This document shows, piece after piece, positions 16,747-24,479 of a DNA stretch of 59,669 bases (the stretch's first letter is position 1; the number at the start of each line of letters is the position of its first letter). The DNA lies in contig CAAEBM010000028.1 of the NCBI GenBank assembly GCA_900754115.1, positions 1 to 59,669 of the forward strand, in the 5' to 3' direction. The DNA is from Bacilli bacterium. GTDB lineage: Bacteria > Bacillota_I > Bacilli_A > RFN20 > CAG-631. The position numbers were made by a program, and so were the translations under genes. The notes under the pieces were generated by a model. It searched no databases, was not told where the DNA came from, and saw only the letters and a program-made list of their open reading frames with translations.

Positions 16747-16779
16747 AACCTCAGTAAAATTTTACTGAGGTTTTTATTT
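16747..16779 (+). terminator. Intrinsic terminator
   Basis: The palindrome AACCTCAGTAAAATTTTACT continues to GAGGTT and is followed by TTTTATTTT. Confidence 0.8.
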
Positions 16780-16829
16780 TCACTAATAAATAAAAAATTT
16801 AAAACATATAGTTAAAAGAGGTGATGGAA

Positions 16830-17042
16830 ATGATTTATATTGAAGAAAATAAAATTCGCATCCAATTATTTCAAAAAATTTTGCGAGTTAGTGATCAATT
16901 CATTGTAGTTGCTATGAAAAATAAAAAAATTGTAATTGATGGATATAAATTGTGCATTACCTATTTAGAAAAAACAGAAATTATTATTATAGGTGTTTTT
17001 AAATCTGTTCAATTTTATGCAAATGAGGAAAGCATATGTTAA
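16830..17042 (+). CDS. yqfC: Sporulation protein YqfC
   Basis: A 70-residue member of the YabP/YqfC family (RIQLFQKILRVSDQFIV, then KKIVIDGYKLCITYLEKTEI and IIIGVFKSVQFY). YqfC is a small sigma-E-dependent protein needed, with YqfD, for efficient sporulation in B. subtilis. I choose ATG 16830, placed behind AGAGGTGAT, over the in-frame GTG 16821 and ATG 16824 that lie inside that ribosome site. The gene overlaps yqfD by seven bases. Confidence 0.85.
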   Translation: MIYIEENKIRIQLFQKILRVSDQFIVVAMKNKKIVIDGYKLCITYLEKTEIIIIGVFKSVQFYANEESIC

Positions 17043-17974
17043 AATCATTAGATCAATATGAAGTTCATGTTTTTGATATCACATCAGCCATGAATCAATT
17101 AAAAGAAGAAAAAGTAGTTCTTTATAAATTGGAAAAAGTCGACCAATACACCTATACTTTTTTAGCCTCACCTTATTGCAGAAACCGCATAAAAAAAGTT
17201 TTTGTTCAGCCAAAATTAATAAAAAAAGTAGGATTATTTCATATTTTAGAAAACTTTTTTACTTTTAAAACCACAGCGTTGGCCTTGATTTTTTCTATTG
17301 TACTATTTTTTTTATATTGCAATCACATTTGGAAGATTCAAATTTCTGGAGATAATAAAAATTTATATCCTGCCATTCAAGAAACCTTAAAGAAAAATAA
17401 AATAAAAGTGGGAATGGGCAAAATACATAATGAATCTTTACTTTTGATTGAAGAAAAAATTCTATATGATTTAAAAGATCAAATTGAATGGTTAGAAATG
17501 AGAGTCAATGGCTCTACATTAACTGTTAAATTTTTAAAAAAGAGAAGTTCTAATCCACCTATTTTATTGAATCAATCTCTTTATGCGACAAAAGATGGAG
17601 TAATTCATTCTTTTGATATCAAAAATGGTGAAAAAATGGTAAAAGTAAATGATTACGTCAAAAAGGGAGATTTATTAGTACGTGATGTCGTCACTACCGA
17701 TCAAAATGAAGATATTTATGTAGGAACATATGGAAGTGTCTATGCTTATACATGGTATACTGTGGATGCCACCTATACACTTTTAGAAAATGAAGAATAT
17801 GATGAAGTAGAAGTCTTTAGTACTTTATTAATTGAATCACGAGCAGAAATTGGTAAAGAAATTACAGAAAATGAGTCCATTGAAAAAGAAAATGTGATAC
17901 AATTTAAAAAGGAAGGTAAAATAATAACGATGAAAGTACATTTTACCTGTATTGAAGACATCACAAAGGAATGA
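17036..17974 (+). CDS. yqfD: Sporulation protein YqfD
   Basis: A 312-residue membrane protein with one strong transmembrane helix (TALALIFSIVLFFLYCNHIW, about residues 85-105) and a C-terminal extracytoplasmic domain (VKVNDYVKKGDLLVRDVVTT and VYAYTWYTVDATY), matching YqfD. It is clearly shorter than B. subtilis YqfD (about 400), mainly at the N-terminus and C-terminus. YqfD acts in the mother cell during engulfment-stage sporulation; its exact role is unknown. The 3' end overlaps phoH in an ATGA junction. Confidence 0.85.
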   Translation: MLKSLDQYEVHVFDITSAMNQLKEEKVVLYKLEKVDQYTYTFLASPYCRNRIKKVFVQPKLIKKVGLFHILENFFTFKTTALALIFSIVLFFLYCNHIWKIQISGDNKNLYPAIQETLKKNKIKVGMGKIHNESLLLIEEKILYDLKDQIEWLEMRVNGSTLTVKFLKKRSSNPPILLNQSLYATKDGVIHSFDIKNGEKMVKVNDYVKKGDLLVRDVVTTDQNEDIYVGTYGSVYAYTWYTVDATYTLLENEEYDEVEVFSTLLIESRAEIGKEITENESIEKENVIQFKKEGKIITMKVHFTCIEDITKE

Positions 17975-18933
17975 TTAATGGAATGGATTATCTTTTTAAC
18001 TTAAAACAATTTCATCTCACTATGGATCAATTGACACAATTTTATGGTGCAGATGACCATACTATAAAATATATTGAAAAAGCGATGCAACTTACAATCC
18101 AAGGAAATGGAGAGTATTTGATTATACAAGCTAAAGATGAACGTTGTTTTGAGAAAGTAAAAAAAATAATTGAATTGGTTTTAATAAAAGTCAAAGAAAA
18201 TGTAGACATTGATAAAATGTTACTGGATTCTATTATTAAGCAAGTCAATGAAAACAAATTTTTTAATGATCAAGATGTGCAGTTTGTGACCACTTATCAA
18301 AAAAAAGTAATAAAAGCAAAAAATGAAAGCCAAGTTAAGTATTACAATGCTTTACAAGAAAATACGATTATTTTTGCAACCGGTGCGGCGGGAACAGGAA
18401 AAACTTTTTTGGCTGTTGCATATGGAATTCAGCAATTAAAGAAAAATAAGACACAAAAAATTATTATTACACGTCCCATTGTTGAGGCTGGGGAGAACTT
18501 AGGATTTTTACCTGGTGAATTAAAAGAAAAAGTTGATCCTTATCTTACTCCAATCTATGATGCTTTAAATACTATCCTTGGAACAGAAATGACACAAAAA
18601 TATTTAGAAAAAGGAATTGTAGAAATTGCTCCTTTAGCTTATATGAGAGGAAGAACCCTAAGTGATGCAATTATTATTTTAGATGAAGCGCAAAACACAA
18701 CTTCAGTTCAAATGAAAATGTTTTTAACTCGGTTAGGTTATAATGCCAAAATGATAATCACTGGAGATGAATCTCAAATTGATTTAAAAAATGCAGATTC
18801 GAGTGGGTTAATTCATGCAAAACAAATTTTGAAAAATATACCACAAATCGCTTTTATTGTTTTTCAGTCTCATGATGTGGTTCGCAATCCTTTAGTAGGA
18901 AAAATTATTGATGCTTATGAAAGAAAAAAATAA
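17971..18933 (+). CDS. phoH: PhoH family ATPase
   Basis: A 320-residue cytoplasmic P-loop protein with ATGAAGTGKTFLAVAYGI (Walker A), IITRPIVEAGENLGFLPG, YMRGRTLSDAIIILDEAQNT (Walker B) and ITGDESQIDL. These are the PhoH signatures. Members are RNA-linked ATPases, often next to the endoribonuclease gene ybeY; ybeY is not adjacent here. ATG 17971 overlaps the yqfD stop; ATG 17980 is an alternative. The order yqfC-yqfD-phoH is the Bacillus order. Confidence 0.93.
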   Translation: MINGMDYLFNLKQFHLTMDQLTQFYGADDHTIKYIEKAMQLTIQGNGEYLIIQAKDERCFEKVKKIIELVLIKVKENVDIDKMLLDSIIKQVNENKFFNDQDVQFVTTYQKKVIKAKNESQVKYYNALQENTIIFATGAAGTGKTFLAVAYGIQQLKKNKTQKIIITRPIVEAGENLGFLPGELKEKVDPYLTPIYDALNTILGTEMTQKYLEKGIVEIAPLAYMRGRTLSDAIIILDEAQNTTSVQMKMFLTRLGYNAKMIITGDESQIDLKNADSSGLIHAKQILKNIPQIAFIVFQSHDVVRNPLVGKIIDAYERKK

Positions 18934-18956
18934 TTGGAATCCAATTATTTTTTTTC
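18929..18956. terminator. Bidirectional terminator between phoH and nfo
   Basis: AATAATTGG / CCAATTATT stem with an AAT loop, with T-runs on both sides. It covers the phoH stop codon and abuts the nfo end. Confidence 0.8.
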
Positions 18957-19862
18957 ATTATAAAAATCAAAAATGGTTTCTAATAATTGAGGATTAAAAG
19001 TTTTATTTCGAATCATTTCAATCTCAAACCGATAAGGAGGATAACTGACTTTTTTTTCTTCTATAGAATAGGTAACCCAAGGAGTTTCTAAAATAAAAAT
19101 TTTATCAGCTAAAAGAGGATGATAAATAAAATTCAATAAATTAGAAAAACCAATAGTTCCCATTCCAAGATTGGCATGGCGATCTTTATGCGCTCCTTTT
19201 AAATTTTTAGAATCATTAATGTGACAAACTTTTAATTTATCTAATCCAATGATTTGATCAAATTCGGCAATGAGAGAATGAGTTTGCGTTAAATCATAGC
19301 CACCATCGTGAATATGACAGGTATCTAAACAGACACCGATGCATTCTTTTTTTTCAATCAAATCGATGATATTTCTAATTTCTTGAAAAGTTATTCCTAT
19401 TTCTGAACCTTTACCAGCCATGGTTTCTAAAAGTAAGCAGATATTTGGATATTGCTCAAAAATTAAATTTAAAGCATTAGCGATGTGTGAAATAGCTAAT
19501 TGTCGATCAGACTTTAAGGCACTTCCAGGATGCAAAACTAAATATTTACATCCCATCGCTAATGTACGTTCTACTTCAGTTTTTAAAAGTCGAATAGAAA
19601 GTTGATATTTTTCCTCATCTTCACAATTTGCTAAATTAATTAAATAAGGGGCGTGAACGATGACATTTTCTATTTTCATTTGATGTTGGTTTAATAAAGA
19701 AATGGCTTCTTGAATTTTTAATTTTTCTAAAGGAGTGCGAATAGTATTTTGTGGCGCACCTGTATAAAACATAAAAGTGTTGGCTTGATAGGAAACGGCT
19801 TCTTTTACAGAGCCTAATAAATAATCTGGAGCAGACATGCCGACATGGGAACCGATAATCAT
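18945..19862 (-). CDS. nfo: Deoxyribonuclease IV (AP endonuclease)
   Basis: Zinc-dependent AP endonuclease of base-excision repair, 305 residues, TIM barrel. Metal-ligand motifs are visible: GSHVGMS at the start, VIVHAPYLINLA, YLVLHPGSAL, CLLLETMAGKGSEIG, VCLDTCHIHDGGYDL, VCHINDSKNLKGAHKDRHAN and FILETPW. In B. subtilis the homologue YqfS is expressed in spores and protects them. It overlaps the helicase gene upstream in an ATGA junction, the yqfR-yqfS pair of Bacillus. Confidence 0.96.
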   Translation of the reverse strand: MIIGSHVGMSAPDYLLGSVKEAVSYQANTFMFYTGAPQNTIRTPLEKLKIQEAISLLNQHQMKIENVIVHAPYLINLANCEDEEKYQLSIRLLKTEVERTLAMGCKYLVLHPGSALKSDRQLAISHIANALNLIFEQYPNICLLLETMAGKGSEIGITFQEIRNIIDLIEKKECIGVCLDTCHIHDGGYDLTQTHSLIAEFDQIIGLDKLKVCHINDSKNLKGAHKDRHANLGMGTIGFSNLLNFIYHPLLADKIFILETPWVTYSIEEKKVSYPPYRFEIEMIRNKTFNPQLLETIFDFYNEKK

Positions 19863-21205
19863 TGATTTCCCTCCTTCTTTTTTTTCAATTGTCTATGGAT
19901 ATCTTTTTTTATCATTTCTTGTCTTTTTTTTCTTTTGAGTTGATCGATTTGTACTCGAATCTTTTTTTTATAATTCGGTTTTACTTTACTAGAACGTTTG
20001 ATATGAAGCACTTTTTTAATCTCTAAATCCAATTGTGTTGGCTTTTTGACTCTTTTTTGGCGAGCATCTAAATTCTTCAAAGTTTTCCATTCATTATTTT
20101 TGATTTCTTTTGTATTAAAGATAATTCTTTGTTCAGTTAATTTTAAAATTGCTTCTTTATCTTTGTTTGAATAAATGGTAATGCATTGTCCTGTGAGTTG
20201 ATTTCGACCACATCTTCCTGCTCGATGCATATAAAAATCTAAATGGTCTAATTGAGGCATGCCAATAGAAATGACATGACTTACTCCAGGAATATCAATT
20301 CCACGACTAGCGATATCGCTAGCAACGATATATTTGAATTGACCTTCTAATGATTTTTTTATGTTCTTTTTTCTTTCTCTACTTTTTAAATTTCCATGAA
20401 TCATTTCAATAGGATAATTTCTTTTGCTCAATTCTTGATAAATGAGTTCTACTTCTTTTTTTGTATTGGCAAAAATTAAACAAATATAGGGATTAATATT
20501 TTGTAAAATTAAATCTAATATATCATAAATATTTCTTTCTTTTGAAGGATATAAGATGTGTTCAATATTTTCATTATAAGTAGAAGATTCATCTTCAATA
20601 AAAACAGGATTTTTTAAATATTTTTTTAAAAAGGGACGAATACCGACAGGAATTGTGGCACTAAATACCATAATTTGCGCTTGGGAATTTATTAAAGAAG
20701 CAATTCGATCTACTTCGTTGATAAATCCCATTTCTAAGGTCATATCAGCCTCATCAACAATAAAAGTCGAAACTGTCGATAGATTAAGTAATCCATTATC
20801 AATTACAATATGTTGAATTCTTTCGGGTGTTCCTATTAAAATTTGTGGAGTGGTCGATAATTTTTCAATGTCTTTTTGACTATCTTGTCCTCCCATTAAA
20901 CAGACGATTTTAATGTTAAAATTCTTAAAAAAAAGTAAGCAATGTTGATACAATTGAATTGCCAATTCACGAGTGGGAACTAATAAAATACTTTGTAAAA
21001 TTTTATCTTCACTAATTTTATTAGCCAGTGGAATTAAAAAAGCATGGGTCTTTCCACTTCCTGTTTTTCCTTTGCCTATTAAATTTTGATTTTTTAAAGC
21101 ATGTGGTAAAACTAAAGTTTGGATTTTTGTGGCAGTGGAAAAATGAATGTCTTGAATTGCTTGTAGTACTTCTTTTTTTAAAGGATATTGTTCAAAAGTT
21201 TGCAT
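19859..21205 (-). CDS. cshB: DEAD-box RNA helicase (CshB type)
   Basis: A 448-residue ATP-dependent RNA helicase. Motifs in order: Q-motif region STATKIQTLVLPHALK, GKGKTGSGKTHAF (I), PTRELAIQL (Ia), VDEADMTLEMGF (DEAD variant D-E-A-D), FSATIP (III), IFANTKKEVE, VASDIASRGIDIPGVSHVI and MHRAGRCGRN (VI). The C-tail is strongly basic, as in cold-shock helicases. I use ATG 21205, preceded by GAAGTGAT, rather than GTG 21214. Synteny with nfo supports CshB (YqfR). Confidence 0.92.
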   Translation of the reverse strand: MQTFEQYPLKKEVLQAIQDIHFSTATKIQTLVLPHALKNQNLIGKGKTGSGKTHAFLIPLANKISEDKILQSILLVPTRELAIQLYQHCLLFFKNFNIKIVCLMGGQDSQKDIEKLSTTPQILIGTPERIQHIVIDNGLLNLSTVSTFIVDEADMTLEMGFINEVDRIASLINSQAQIMVFSATIPVGIRPFLKKYLKNPVFIEDESSTYNENIEHILYPSKERNIYDILDLILQNINPYICLIFANTKKEVELIYQELSKRNYPIEMIHGNLKSRERKKNIKKSLEGQFKYIVASDIASRGIDIPGVSHVISIGMPQLDHLDFYMHRAGRCGRNQLTGQCITIYSNKDKEAILKLTEQRIIFNTKEIKNNEWKTLKNLDARQKRVKKPTQLDLEIKKVLHIKRSSKVKPNYKKKIRVQIDQLKRKKRQEMIKKDIHRQLKKKKEGNQ

Positions 21206-21247
21206 ACTTATCACTTCTACTTTCCATTATTTTTATTATATAATAAA

Positions 21248-21271
21248 AAGTGACTATTTCCTAGTCACTTT
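21248..21271 (-). terminator. Terminator of the SPFH/zinc-ribbon unit
   Basis: AAGTGACTA / TAGTCACTT stem with a five-base loop. On the minus strand it is followed by TTTTTATTATA. Confidence 0.78.
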
Positions 21272-21272
21272 C

Positions 21273-22376
21273 TTAATAAAGAACGAAAAATAATACGATT
21301 CCTAAGATTAAAAGTAAAATAATGAATACAAAAATTGTAATTTTTAAAACTGATTTAGGATATTTTCCATAGAATCGACCATTTTGACCATTGATGACAA
21401 AGTTGTATTTTTTATGGGCAATTTGGTATGTTCCATTATAAAGAGGACAAAGCATTTGTTTAAAAGTTACATGGTCATAAGAAGTTTTTATATTTAAGTT
21501 TGATACAGTATCTCCACCGATTTTTTTAATCACATAGTTTCGTATGTTTCTAGTCATGACTCCTCTTGCGCGAGTAAAACCTTCTTCAATATCGATTGAA
21601 GAGCGTTCTGCATGAAAACCAAGTAAGAATTTTTCATCATACTTTAAAGCTTCTTTTAAATTATAATAGGCAACTTTATTAATATAAGGGTCTAAAACGT
21701 TATTGGTTCCTCGAATGACAATATCATCAAAAAAATGATCAAAGTTTCCACTGACAGGAGTCCAGCGTATTCTTCTTTCACGCACAACTCGGGTTTGTTT
21801 TCCAGAATGAATCGTGCGAGTGACGTAATAATAATCTCCCCGCATGGCACTATATCGACTTTGTGTTTCCGCATCAAAGGTCCATATTGGAATGTATAAG
21901 GCAAAGTATTGAGGGTGATAAAATGATTTTTTTATCTTTTGAGGTGCCCAAAAACGACTTTTAATCCATTTATGGAAAATTTCGTTATTTTTTTCTTCTG
22001 ATATTTGAAAAGGAATAATTCCTTCAATATGAATCACTTCTTCTTCAATGACTTGCTTTATGGTTTTATTAGAACCACAAAAAGGACATTCCGTGGACAA
22101 TTGATTTTTGTCTATAATGATTAAAGCCCCACAATTTTCACATCGAAGATTGAGTTTGTTTTTAACATCGACTTCATTTTCTTTGTTTTCTTTATATTTT
22201 TTTAAATAAGTTTCAAAATCGTATTCTTCAACGGTTTCTTCTTTTTTTTCTAGTGGAATAATAGAACCACAATTTTCACAAATTAAATTTTGACTTTCGG
22301 GATCAAATTGTAATGTAGAACCACATTGTGGGCATTGACCAGTGACCGTTTTTAAAGTTTCTTGTTCATCATACAT
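21273..22376 (-). CDS. Membrane-anchored protein with two N-terminal zinc ribbons (YdjG-like)
   Basis: A 367-residue protein. Zinc ribbon 1: CPQCGSTLQFD with LICENCGSII. Zinc ribbon 2: CENCGALIII with CPFCGSNK. Then comes a long domain with IIPFQISEEKNNEIFHKWIK and YIPIWTFDAET, a layout like B. subtilis YdjG. The C-terminus is a single transmembrane helix (ITIFVFIILLLILGIVLFFV). This looks like a tail-anchored protein facing the cytoplasm. It lies downstream of the SPFH gene, separated by a terminator-like hairpin. In Bacillus the ydjFGHI cluster links such proteins with PspA; PspA is not seen here. Confidence 0.7.
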   Translation of the reverse strand: MYDEQETLKTVTGQCPQCGSTLQFDPESQNLICENCGSIIPLEKKEETVEEYDFETYLKKYKENKENEVDVKNKLNLRCENCGALIIIDKNQLSTECPFCGSNKTIKQVIEEEVIHIEGIIPFQISEEKNNEIFHKWIKSRFWAPQKIKKSFYHPQYFALYIPIWTFDAETQSRYSAMRGDYYYVTRTIHSGKQTRVVRERRIRWTPVSGNFDHFFDDIVIRGTNNVLDPYINKVAYYNLKEALKYDEKFLLGFHAERSSIDIEEGFTRARGVMTRNIRNYVIKKIGGDTVSNLNIKTSYDHVTFKQMLCPLYNGTYQIAHKKYNFVINGQNGRFYGKYPKSVLKITIFVFIILLLILGIVLFFVLY

Positions 22377-22389
22377 CGTTTTTCTCTCC

Positions 22390-22414
22390 TAAAAAGGCAA
22401 TCAAAAGATTGCCT
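22390..22414 (-). terminator. Hairpin between the SPFH gene and the zinc-ribbon gene
   Basis: AGGCAATC / GATTGCCT stem with a four-base loop and TTTTT on the minus strand. The ribosome site of the downstream gene (AGGAGAG) follows at once, so partial read-through is likely. Confidence 0.7.
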
Positions 22415-22421
22415 AATTAAA

Positions 22422-23552
22422 TTATTTTAAAGATTCTCCACATTCAGGGCAGAATTTAGAATTTCCTTTTACTTTGTGATGGCACTTCGGACATTCTTTT
22501 TCAATTTCTACTTGAACTGCCCCACATTCAGGACAAAATTTTGTTCCTTCAGGAATTTCATGATGACATTTAACACATTCCTTTTTTCTAGGTTTTAAAA
22601 GTTGTCCACAATTTCCACAGAATTTTGCACTGGTTGGATTTTCATGATGGCAATTAGGGCAAACAATGACTTTTTGTGCATTATTTGCATTGGAAGCATT
22701 GGACATGGCATCTCCCATGATTTTTCCAAAACCTACTCCAGCTCCTAAGCCAACACCAAGCCCTGCTATACCGCCTTCATTTTTAGCTGCATCTTTAATG
22801 GAATCGGCTGCTTGATATTGAGTATAAAGATTCATATCTCCAATTGCTGCCATTGAAGAACGTTTATCAATTGCTTTTTCAACATCTTCAGGTAAGGAAA
22901 TATTTTCCACGATGACAGATGTTGTTGTTAAACCTAATGAAGTTAATTTTTCATTTACTTTAGTTTTTGTTCCATCTCCGATTTCTTCATACATGGTTGA
23001 AATATCTAAAATTGGCATTTTAGTTTCAGACATGAAATCACTAAACGAAGAGACGACAATTGTTTTAATGTGATCTTGGATATCTTTTGTAGAATAACTA
23101 GGTAAGGTTCCAAAAACTTCTTTTAAAAAGACAGCAGCATCTTCGACTTTAATCGTATAATTTCCAAAAGCGCGAACACGTACGGCGCCAAATTCCGCAT
23201 CTCTTTTAATAATTGGATTGCTGGTTCCCCATTTTAAATTAGGAAATTGACGAGTATTGACAAAATAAACTTCTGCTTTAAATGGAGAATTGAAATCATA
23301 TTTCCAAGCATTTAATTTTGTCAAAATGGGAATGTTTGCAGTCGTCAATTTGTAACGACCTTCCGTAAACACATCGGCAATTTGTCCTTCATTGACAAAT
23401 ATTGCAACTTGAGATGCACGAACGGTTAATTGTGCCCCATTTTTAATTTCGTTTCCATCACAGGGGAAACGATATACCATATCTTGTGAATTTGTATCTT
23501 GCCATTCGATGACATTGATTAATTGAGATCTAATTTTTTTAAAAAGTCCCAT
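22422..23552 (-). CDS. SPFH-domain protein with three C-terminal zinc ribbons (YdjI-like)
   Basis: A 376-residue protein. The N-terminal two-thirds is an SPFH/'virion core' domain (IEWQDTNSQDMVYRFPCDGN, IFVNEGQIADVFTEGRYKL, FGAVRVRAFGNYTIKV and VENISLPEDVEKAIDKRSSM). A glycine-rich segment (GGIAGLGVGLGAGVGFGKIM) follows, then three zinc ribbons, each CPxC-type: CPNCHHENP..CGNCG, CVKCHHEIP..CPECG and CPKCHHKVK..CPECG. YdjI of B. subtilis is the closest family I know and helps place PspA at the membrane. The protein probably oligomerises at membrane microdomains (inference). The ATG at 23552 follows AGGGGTGA. Confidence 0.82.
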   Translation of the reverse strand: MGLFKKIRSQLINVIEWQDTNSQDMVYRFPCDGNEIKNGAQLTVRASQVAIFVNEGQIADVFTEGRYKLTTANIPILTKLNAWKYDFNSPFKAEVYFVNTRQFPNLKWGTSNPIIKRDAEFGAVRVRAFGNYTIKVEDAAVFLKEVFGTLPSYSTKDIQDHIKTIVVSSFSDFMSETKMPILDISTMYEEIGDGTKTKVNEKLTSLGLTTTSVIVENISLPEDVEKAIDKRSSMAAIGDMNLYTQYQAADSIKDAAKNEGGIAGLGVGLGAGVGFGKIMGDAMSNASNANNAQKVIVCPNCHHENPTSAKFCGNCGQLLKPRKKECVKCHHEIPEGTKFCPECGAVQVEIEKECPKCHHKVKGNSKFCPECGESLK

Positions 23553-23642
23553 ATTTTCACCCCTCTTTTTTATTATACATAAGATTTTTAAAATATTAAA
23601 TATTTTTTTAAAGAAATCCCATCTTTTCTATCTGATGTAAGT

Positions 23643-24479
23643 TTATGATTTTTGATAAATTAAAATCACAAATTCTGCAGTTGTCTTTAAAAAAGAATGT
23701 TTTGCTAGATTTTGATGACTTTCTTTTGATGATTTATAAAAGTATGGAGTCATCATGAATAAATCCATGATTTCTTGATTTGACTTTAATTCTATTGTTT
23801 GTTGAATTGTAATTTGATCTAAAAGGGTAAATCCTGTAATTTTTAACTCTTTTAATTCGTTGTATTCAACTTGTTGATATAAAATACTCTTTAATTCGTA
23901 TAAATGATTTTTACCTGGCAAAACCCGAATGAAAATCCCCTTATCTTTTAAAATTCGATGAAACTCTTGTTCAAACATGGGAGCAAAACAATTTAAAATG
24001 CAATCAAAGGATTCATCTAAAAATGGCAAGTTCATCAAGTTGCCAATGACATATTCAATGTCTTGTAGTTTTTCTGCTTTTTTTCGCTTGCAGGCTTCAA
24101 TAATGGCTTGTTTTGATAAATCAATTCCAAAACTTTTTGTAGGTTTTATCTGTGTTAATGTTTGATGAATAAAATTGGTATAATATCCTTCCCCACAAGC
24201 TAAATCACAAAATGTACATGTAGGCGCACAAGTAAGATAAGTTAAAAATAAAGAAGCAATTTTTTTCCTTAAAAAATGATAATAGTCTAAAGATAAAAAG
24301 CGATTTCTTGCTTGAATCATGAATGCTTGATCTCCTGGAGAAGAAGAATGGATTTGGTTAGCTAATAATAAATTCGTGTAACCATATTTTGAAATATCAT
24401 AATTGTGTTGAAAAGTGCATTGATAACTTTTTTCTTTTTTTTGCAATCCACTTTGACATACTGGACATTTTAAAATCAT
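23643..24479 (-). CDS. rlmA: 23S rRNA (guanine-N1)-methyltransferase, RlmA family
   Basis: SAM-dependent methyltransferase of 278 residues acting on a guanine of 23S rRNA helix 35. An N-terminal zinc site (CPVCQSGL, CTFQHNYD) precedes SPGDQAFMIQARNRFL, typical of RlmA. Next come FCDLACGEGYYTNF (SAM motif I), FDCILNCFAPMF and FIRVLPGKNHLYELK. I cannot tell RlmA(I) (G745) from RlmA(II) (G748) specificity; in Gram-positives the latter is usual. It starts inside the last codons of the VanZ-type gene (ATGA). Confidence 0.88.
   Translation of the reverse strand: MILKCPVCQSGLQKKEKSYQCTFQHNYDISKYGYTNLLLANQIHSSSPGDQAFMIQARNRFLSLDYYHFLRKKIASLFLTYLTCAPTCTFCDLACGEGYYTNFIHQTLTQIKPTKSFGIDLSKQAIIEACKRKKAEKLQDIEYVIGNLMNLPFLDESFDCILNCFAPMFEQEFHRILKDKGIFIRVLPGKNHLYELKSILYQQVEYNELKELKITGFTLLDQITIQQTIELKSNQEIMDLFMMTPYFYKSSKESHQNLAKHSFLKTTAEFVILIYQKS

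Noticed and set aside
16784..16812. Sigma-E-like promoter (TAATAAA, 14 bases, CATATAGT) upstream of yqfC
   Set aside because: The predicted start would fall within the yqfC ribosome site, leaving almost no leader, and the AT-rich background makes such matches frequent.
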